Of a stretch of DNA of 38,138 nucleotides, positions 32,701 through 38,138 are shown in pieces. The stretch comes from Pelolinea sp. Lineage in GTDB: Bacteria; Chloroflexota; Anaerolineae; Anaerolineales; Anaerolineaceae. Numbering within the stretch: position 1 is the first letter of the stretch; each line of letters starts with the position of its first letter. The notes beneath the pieces are model-generated. The model was not told the origin of the DNA and searched no databases. It saw only the letters and a list, made by a program, of their open reading frames with translations. A program made the translations under genes and the position numbers. The stretch spans positions 1-38,138 of the forward strand of contig JAUYCC010000082.1 in NCBI GenBank assembly GCA_030692365.1, written 5' to 3'.

Positions 32701-33252
32701 ATGAATAATTTTCATGTGCTTGGATTTGCGGGAAGTCTTAGAGTGCGATCCTACAACCGCGGGTTACTGGAAAAAGCCAGTGAGATTCTACCCGAGGGTT
32801 TGGTACTGGAGATCATGGAACTCAATGACATTCCCCTCTACAATGATGACCAACCAAAAGATAATCTGCCCGAAGCGTTAAAGGAATTTCGTGAAAAAAT
32901 TACGGGGGCGGATGCGTTACTGATCGCTTCCCCTGAATACAACTATTCAATAACCGGAGTTTTGAAAAACGCTTTGGATTGGGCATCCTCCAATACTTTC
33001 GGAAACATAATGAAAGGAAAAATAGTCGCGATCATGGGCGCGTCCAGGGGCTTATTTGGCACCACCCGCGGCCAGTTGCACCTGCGCCAGGTTTTGCATG
33101 CCATAGACGCCAGACCATTAAGCCGCCCTGAAATATTTGTTCGCAAAGCGGGCGATCTATTTGATGACAGCGGACATTTGGTTGACACAGCCACTATCGA
33201 AAAAATTAAAGAATTGCTCACGGCCCTTCTTGAAACGCTAAAAGCGAAATAA
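32701..33252 (+). CDS. NAD(P)H-dependent FMN reductase-like flavoprotein
   Basis: The family reduces quinones, azo dyes, chromate or FMN with NAD(P)H. The 183-residue protein has the FMN phosphate loop GSLRVRSYN (11-19), the PEYN motif (78-81) and GVLKNALDW after it. An ATG at 32638 in the same frame lies inside the repeat and would add an unrelated 21 residues. The ATG at 32701 has AGGA nine bases upstream and gives the normal family N-terminus. The gene stands alone behind the repeats. Confidence 0.88.
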   Translation: MNNFHVLGFAGSLRVRSYNRGLLEKASEILPEGLVLEIMELNDIPLYNDDQPKDNLPEALKEFREKITGADALLIASPEYNYSITGVLKNALDWASSNTFGNIMKGKIVAIMGASRGLFGTTRGQLHLRQVLHAIDARPLSRPEIFVRKAGDLFDDSGHLVDTATIEKIKELLTALLETLKAK

Positions 33253-33334
33253 GTAAAATTCAGCTCCAGTGAGTTTTCATTAGATTGAGGGGGATTTTTG
33301 TTTTACAGGAATTTTACAAATCTCTTACTGAAAT

Positions 33335-33363
33335 TTGACACACAAGGATTAAATTTGTAACAA
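33335..33363 (+). promoter_or_regulatory. promoter of the HtrA-like gene
   Basis: TTGACA (33335-33340) and TAACAA (33358-33363) are spaced by 17 bases. The start of transcription would lie near 33370, with GGAGG ahead of the ATG at 33393. Confidence 0.6.
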
Positions 33364-33392
33364 TGAAAGCCATAATTTTTTTGGAGGTATGA

Positions 33393-35036
33393 ATGAACAA
33401 GAAAACGCTTAATATTCTTGCCAGCGTTCTGGTTATAAGCGCGCTGGCTGCCTGCAACGGGGCGGTAAAGATAGATTTACCAACCCTGACCCCGAAAGCG
33501 GCAACGCAAAACACGCCAGCAGAGACCGCGCCAACAACCAAACCGGCCGCTGAGTCAACGGCGCCAGATGATCTGGCTAATCTGCAAACCGCCTATGAAG
33601 GGATTTACGCAAAAGTTTTACCTTCAGTGGTGAGCATTGCTGTATCTGAGACTGTTACCCAGACCCTTCCGAACAACCCCAATTTGCCAAACGACTTTAA
33701 TTTTGGCAACGGGCAGCAGCAACAGGCGCCCGAATTTCAGCAGACCGGCGCCGGTTCTGGCTTTATATGGGACACCGAAGGGCATATCGTCACCAATAAC
33801 CACGTGGTGGATGGCGCAGACCTGATCCGGGTAAATTTCTCGGATGGCACCAGTAATACCGCGATAGTCATTGGAAAGGATTCGCAGAGCGACCTGGCGG
33901 TCTTGAAGGTAGATGTTCCCGCTGCACAATTAAAACCTATCGAAGTCGCTGATTCCACCCAGGCCAAGATCGGACAGATTGTTGTCGCAATCGGTAATCC
34001 CTTCCGGCTGAGCGGTTCCATGACCACCGGCATCATCAGCGGACTCGGCCGTTCACTCGTTTTAGATTCAATCGACGCTTCAGGACTTTCCTATTCCATT
34101 CCGGATGTGATCCAGACGGACGCGGCTATTAATCCCGGCAACTCCGGCGGCGTTCTGGTGGATATTGAAGGCAAATTAATCGGCGTAACCACTGCCATCG
34201 AGTCACCAGTGCGCGCCAATTCAGGCATCGGATACGTGGTACCCTCAGTGATTGTTCAGAAAGTTGTCCCCATCCTTATCAAGGATGGTTCTTACCAGCA
34301 GCCCTGGATCGGCATCAGCGGGAATGACCTTACCCCTGAAGTGGCAACAGTGATGAATCTCGAAACAACTCAGCGCGGCGCGCTGGTAGCAGAAGTCACC
34401 GCCGGCAGCCCGGCGGATAAAGCCGGCCTAGTAGGCAGCGCCAAGACTGCCCAGGTGGATGGACAAGATGTCAAAGTGGGCGGCGATGTCATCACTTCCG
34501 CGGATGGCAAACCGGTCAATGATTTCGAAGACCTGGTCGCCTTCCTGGCGCGTTACGCGACCGTAGACCAGACCATTAAACTCACAGTTCTGCGTGATGG
34601 AAAGTCAATCGAAATCCCGCTTACTTTGGCTGCCCGCCCAGCACCAGCGTCGGTTGAAAAAGAAATACTGCCTGAAGAAACCTCTGGCGGCGCGTGGCTC
34701 GGAATACAGAGCACAGATATGTCGCCGGCCATTGCAGAAGCAATGGGGCTCAAGAAAGATGTCACCGGCGCCCTTGTAGTGCAGGTCAGCGCGGACGGCC
34801 CAGCCGATAAAGCCGGCATCAAAGGTAGTTACAAACCTTTTGAGGATAACGGCCAGCAAACCATGATCGGCGGGGATATCATCACCACGGTGGATGGCAA
34901 AGCAATAAGCGGAACCCAGAGACTGGCTGAAACACTCGCCGGATTTAAACCGGGTGATGTTGTGAAAGTCACCTTGCTGCGGGATGGCAAATCTTCCGAC
35001 GTACAGGTTACCCTTGGAGAAAAACCAGCCAATTAG
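33393..35036 (+). CDS. HtrA/DegP-type serine protease, lipoprotein with two PDZ domains
   Basis: The 547-residue protein begins with a lipoprotein signal ending LAAC (Cys21). A Thr/Pro/Ala-rich linker to about residue 60 follows, then a trypsin-like domain with the full triad His137 (NNHVV), Asp167 (SDLAV) and Ser251 (GNSGG). Two PDZ domains follow (about 305-400 and 430-545). It should work outside the membrane, degrading or refolding damaged proteins. GGAGG precedes the ATG. The linker is typical of envelope proteins of this type of bacterium. The gene has its own promoter and terminator. Confidence 0.93.
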   Translation: MNKKTLNILASVLVISALAACNGAVKIDLPTLTPKAATQNTPAETAPTTKPAAESTAPDDLANLQTAYEGIYAKVLPSVVSIAVSETVTQTLPNNPNLPNDFNFGNGQQQQAPEFQQTGAGSGFIWDTEGHIVTNNHVVDGADLIRVNFSDGTSNTAIVIGKDSQSDLAVLKVDVPAAQLKPIEVADSTQAKIGQIVVAIGNPFRLSGSMTTGIISGLGRSLVLDSIDASGLSYSIPDVIQTDAAINPGNSGGVLVDIEGKLIGVTTAIESPVRANSGIGYVVPSVIVQKVVPILIKDGSYQQPWIGISGNDLTPEVATVMNLETTQRGALVAEVTAGSPADKAGLVGSAKTAQVDGQDVKVGGDVITSADGKPVNDFEDLVAFLARYATVDQTIKLTVLRDGKSIEIPLTLAARPAPASVEKEILPEETSGGAWLGIQSTDMSPAIAEAMGLKKDVTGALVVQVSADGPADKAGIKGSYKPFEDNGQQTMIGGDIITTVDGKAISGTQRLAETLAGFKPGDVVKVTLLRDGKSSDVQVTLGEKPAN

Positions 35037-35057
35037 GTAATCTTCTCCTTTTAAAAG

Positions 35058-35087
35058 AAGCGGGCGATGATTTGCCCGCTTTTTTTG
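35058..35087 (+). terminator. rho-independent terminator of the HtrA gene
   Basis: AAGCGGGC (35058-35065) pairs with GCCCGCTT (35074-35081) and is followed by further T residues. Confidence 0.9.
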
Positions 35088-35136
35088 TCAGATTGAAGAC
35101 TGACCACCAATGCAGGTCACCCTTCAGTTTTTTGAT

Positions 35137-35199
35137 GTCAGGTTTTCTCGAAGAGCATAAGCGTGTATGGTGTTGTCAGGCTTCAGCCTGACCTACGTG
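35137..35199. repeat. dispersed palindromic repeat, copy B
   Basis: It begins GTCAGG, contains CTCGAAGAGCATAAGCG, and then a complete hairpin GTCAGGCT-TC-AGCCTGAC followed by CTACGTGA. It is related to copies at 3063 and 35217. Confidence 0.7.
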
Positions 35200-35216
35200 A
35201 GAAAGGGTTTGATTTC

Positions 35217-35260
35217 GTCAGGATAACTCGAATAGCGCGAGCGAGCCTGACCTACACGAA
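35217..35260. repeat. dispersed palindromic repeat, copy C
   Basis: GTCAGG and CCTGAC arms enclose CTCGAATAGCGCGAGCGAG and are followed by CTACACGA. It differs from copy A at few positions. Confidence 0.75.
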
Positions 35261-35278
35261 AAGATCTCCTCCCCTACG

Positions 35279-35299
35279 CCCCTCCTCAATGAGGAGGGG
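35279..35299 (-). terminator. strong hairpin downstream of gyrB
   Basis: CCCCTCCTC (35279-35287) and GAGGAGGGG (35291-35299) form a perfect 9-bp stem with a 3-base loop, 14 bases after the gyrB stop on the minus strand. No T run follows at once, so it may act as an mRNA 3' end or a weak terminator. Confidence 0.55.
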
Positions 35300-35312
35300 A
35301 ATTTAAACATCG

Positions 35313-37256
<1,944 letters not shown>

Positions 37257-37278
37257 TTAATCAATTTTAAATGATTTC

Positions 37279-38138
37279 CTAGAATTCCGCTTTTTGAGGA
37301 GCAGCCTGTTTTTCAAGAAGAATTTCGGCAAGCCACTTAACACCATCGCGGTAGAAAACAAAAGTAGATGCCAGCAAACCGCTGGAAATAAAGCCGTGCC
37401 CGAATATGCCCACCAGCATCATCCAGCTTTCAACGCCCGGGGTGGACCACAACGCATCCAGGCCGTAACCCAACATGATCACCATGATGAAGAACATGCC
37501 CGCGCCGGACATCAGCGAGCGGACCAGCTTGATGGACGTAACAATCGAGCGGCTGACATTCATATCGCCAAGGAAAATTCCATGCGGGGAGAAGGCTAGC
37601 GGCAGCATCACCCATACCAGCACCAGCCCAAGCGCCATAAACGGAAGCGTTCCAAGCGCGGGCAGGAAAAGAACCATGGATGACATCAGGCACATGGCGG
37701 GCAGGCCTAAAACAATTAATGCCATGACCAGTAATAAGGAAAGTACCATGCTTTGTCCAGTGGATTGAAAAAAGCTGGTGATGTTTAATGATCCTGATTC
37801 TTTGCTCGCGGCACGCGCCACCAACGCAAAATATAGGCTGCCCAAAATGACGCCTGATATCGACAAGCCCAATACAAGCAGGACAGCGGAATCAATAGAA
37901 CCAACTTCAATTATCCGTAAGGCGCCCAATGGATTGCGCTGCGCGCCCTGGCTGATCAGCAGGCTGGGAATGCCAATCGGATATGTGCGGATTCCAAAAA
38001 GCAGATTGAAGCCTTCAAGCAGCGCTGACCACAATACGTTGGAACTTTTGATAATTTCATTTCCCTGCTCACCATATGCAGAACCAGAGAGTTCAGCGGC
38101 GCGCATCATCATCGGCATGAGCAGATTCTTAACCCTCA
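37279..38138 (-). CDS. multi-span membrane protein, 5' end outside the window
   Basis: The frame from the stop at 37279 stays open to the window edge at 38138, so the start may lie beyond; an internal ATG at 38118 would give 279 residues. About six hydrophobic segments are visible, with a Pro/Gly-rich middle (LGLPAMCLM, LPFMALGLV) and a short charged tail. I recognise no family. It precedes gyrB by 37 bases on the same strand and may share a transcript with it. Confidence 0.75.
   Translation of the reverse strand, partial: RVKNLLMPMMMRAAELSGSAYGEQGNEIIKSSNVLWSALLEGFNLLFGIRTYPIGIPSLLISQGAQRNPLGALRIIEVGSIDSAVLLVLGLSISGVILGSLYFALVARAASKESGSLNITSFFQSTGQSMVLSLLLVMALIVLGLPAMCLMSSMVLFLPALGTLPFMALGLVLVWVMLPLAFSPHGIFLGDMNVSRSIVTSIKLVRSLMSGAGMFFIMVIMLGYGLDALWSTPGVESWMMLVGIFGHGFISSGLLASTFVFYRDGVKWLAEILLEKQAAPQKAEF

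Overview
The window looks like a chromosomal segment of a bacterium of the Chloroflexota, most probably class Anaerolineae. This is inferred from the gene mix: DUF2807 lipoprotein, an HtrA lipoprotein with a Thr/Pro/Ala-rich linker, a TPR-like protein ending in a Pro/Thr/Glu tail, an ECF transporter next to an acetamidase, a tocopherol-cyclase-like protein and many MFS carriers. No rRNA or other marker is present, so the placement is a guess. Most genes are compact, with rho-independent hairpins between convergent genes.

Layout. 1-3240 is a worn accessory stretch: the edge of an IS30-type element, an SRAP (YedK/HMCES) gene broken by a frameshift, a small unknown ORF, a BaiN/HI0933-like flavoprotein, a GNAT remnant, tRNA-Glu(TTC) and palindromic repeats. 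3245-11452 holds a HAD phosphatase, a patatin-like lipase, a YdcZ-type transporter, two divergent MFS exporters, an AlaX-type tRNA editing protein, a DegV protein, and a DUF2807 lipoprotein coupled to a tiny membrane protein. 11519-19713 carries an RsmI-like methyltransferase, a ZIP transporter, MurJ, a TPR-like protein, RimO, UDP-glucose dehydrogenase and a tocopherol-cyclase-like protein. 19722-27452 has a 4Fe-4S protein, a membrane protein coupled to an M48 protease, an Atg22/UMF1-type MFS protein, a PlsC acyltransferase and UvrA. 27453-32374 has a fold-back element, a regulated leader and an ECF transporter operon (S, fused A-A, T) ending in an acetamidase/formamidase. 32375-38138 has repeats, an FMN reductase, an HtrA protease, more palindromes, GyrB and a partial membrane protein.

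The most interesting signals are two transcript leaders with the same logic. Upstream of the minus-strand MFS exporter (5796-7109) a good promoter drives a 19-codon ORF with its own Shine-Dalgarno. It ends in ...FYGRPPAFN. Its Pro-Pro-Ala codons can pair with the 5' arm of a strong intrinsic terminator. Upstream of the ECF operon a consensus promoter drives a 34-codon ORF encoding a single membrane span; codons 27-30 can pair with the 5' arm of a terminator 27 bases past its stop codon. In both, ribosome position would decide between terminator and antiterminator. A second small ORF (28 codons, strong Shine-Dalgarno) lies between the ECF terminator and the S-component gene.

A 97-base repeat supplies the last codons of the acetamidase gene and recurs about 230 bases further on. 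Other intergenic palindromes ending in CCTACG or CCTAC occur near 3.1 kb, 32.5 kb and 35.2 kb.
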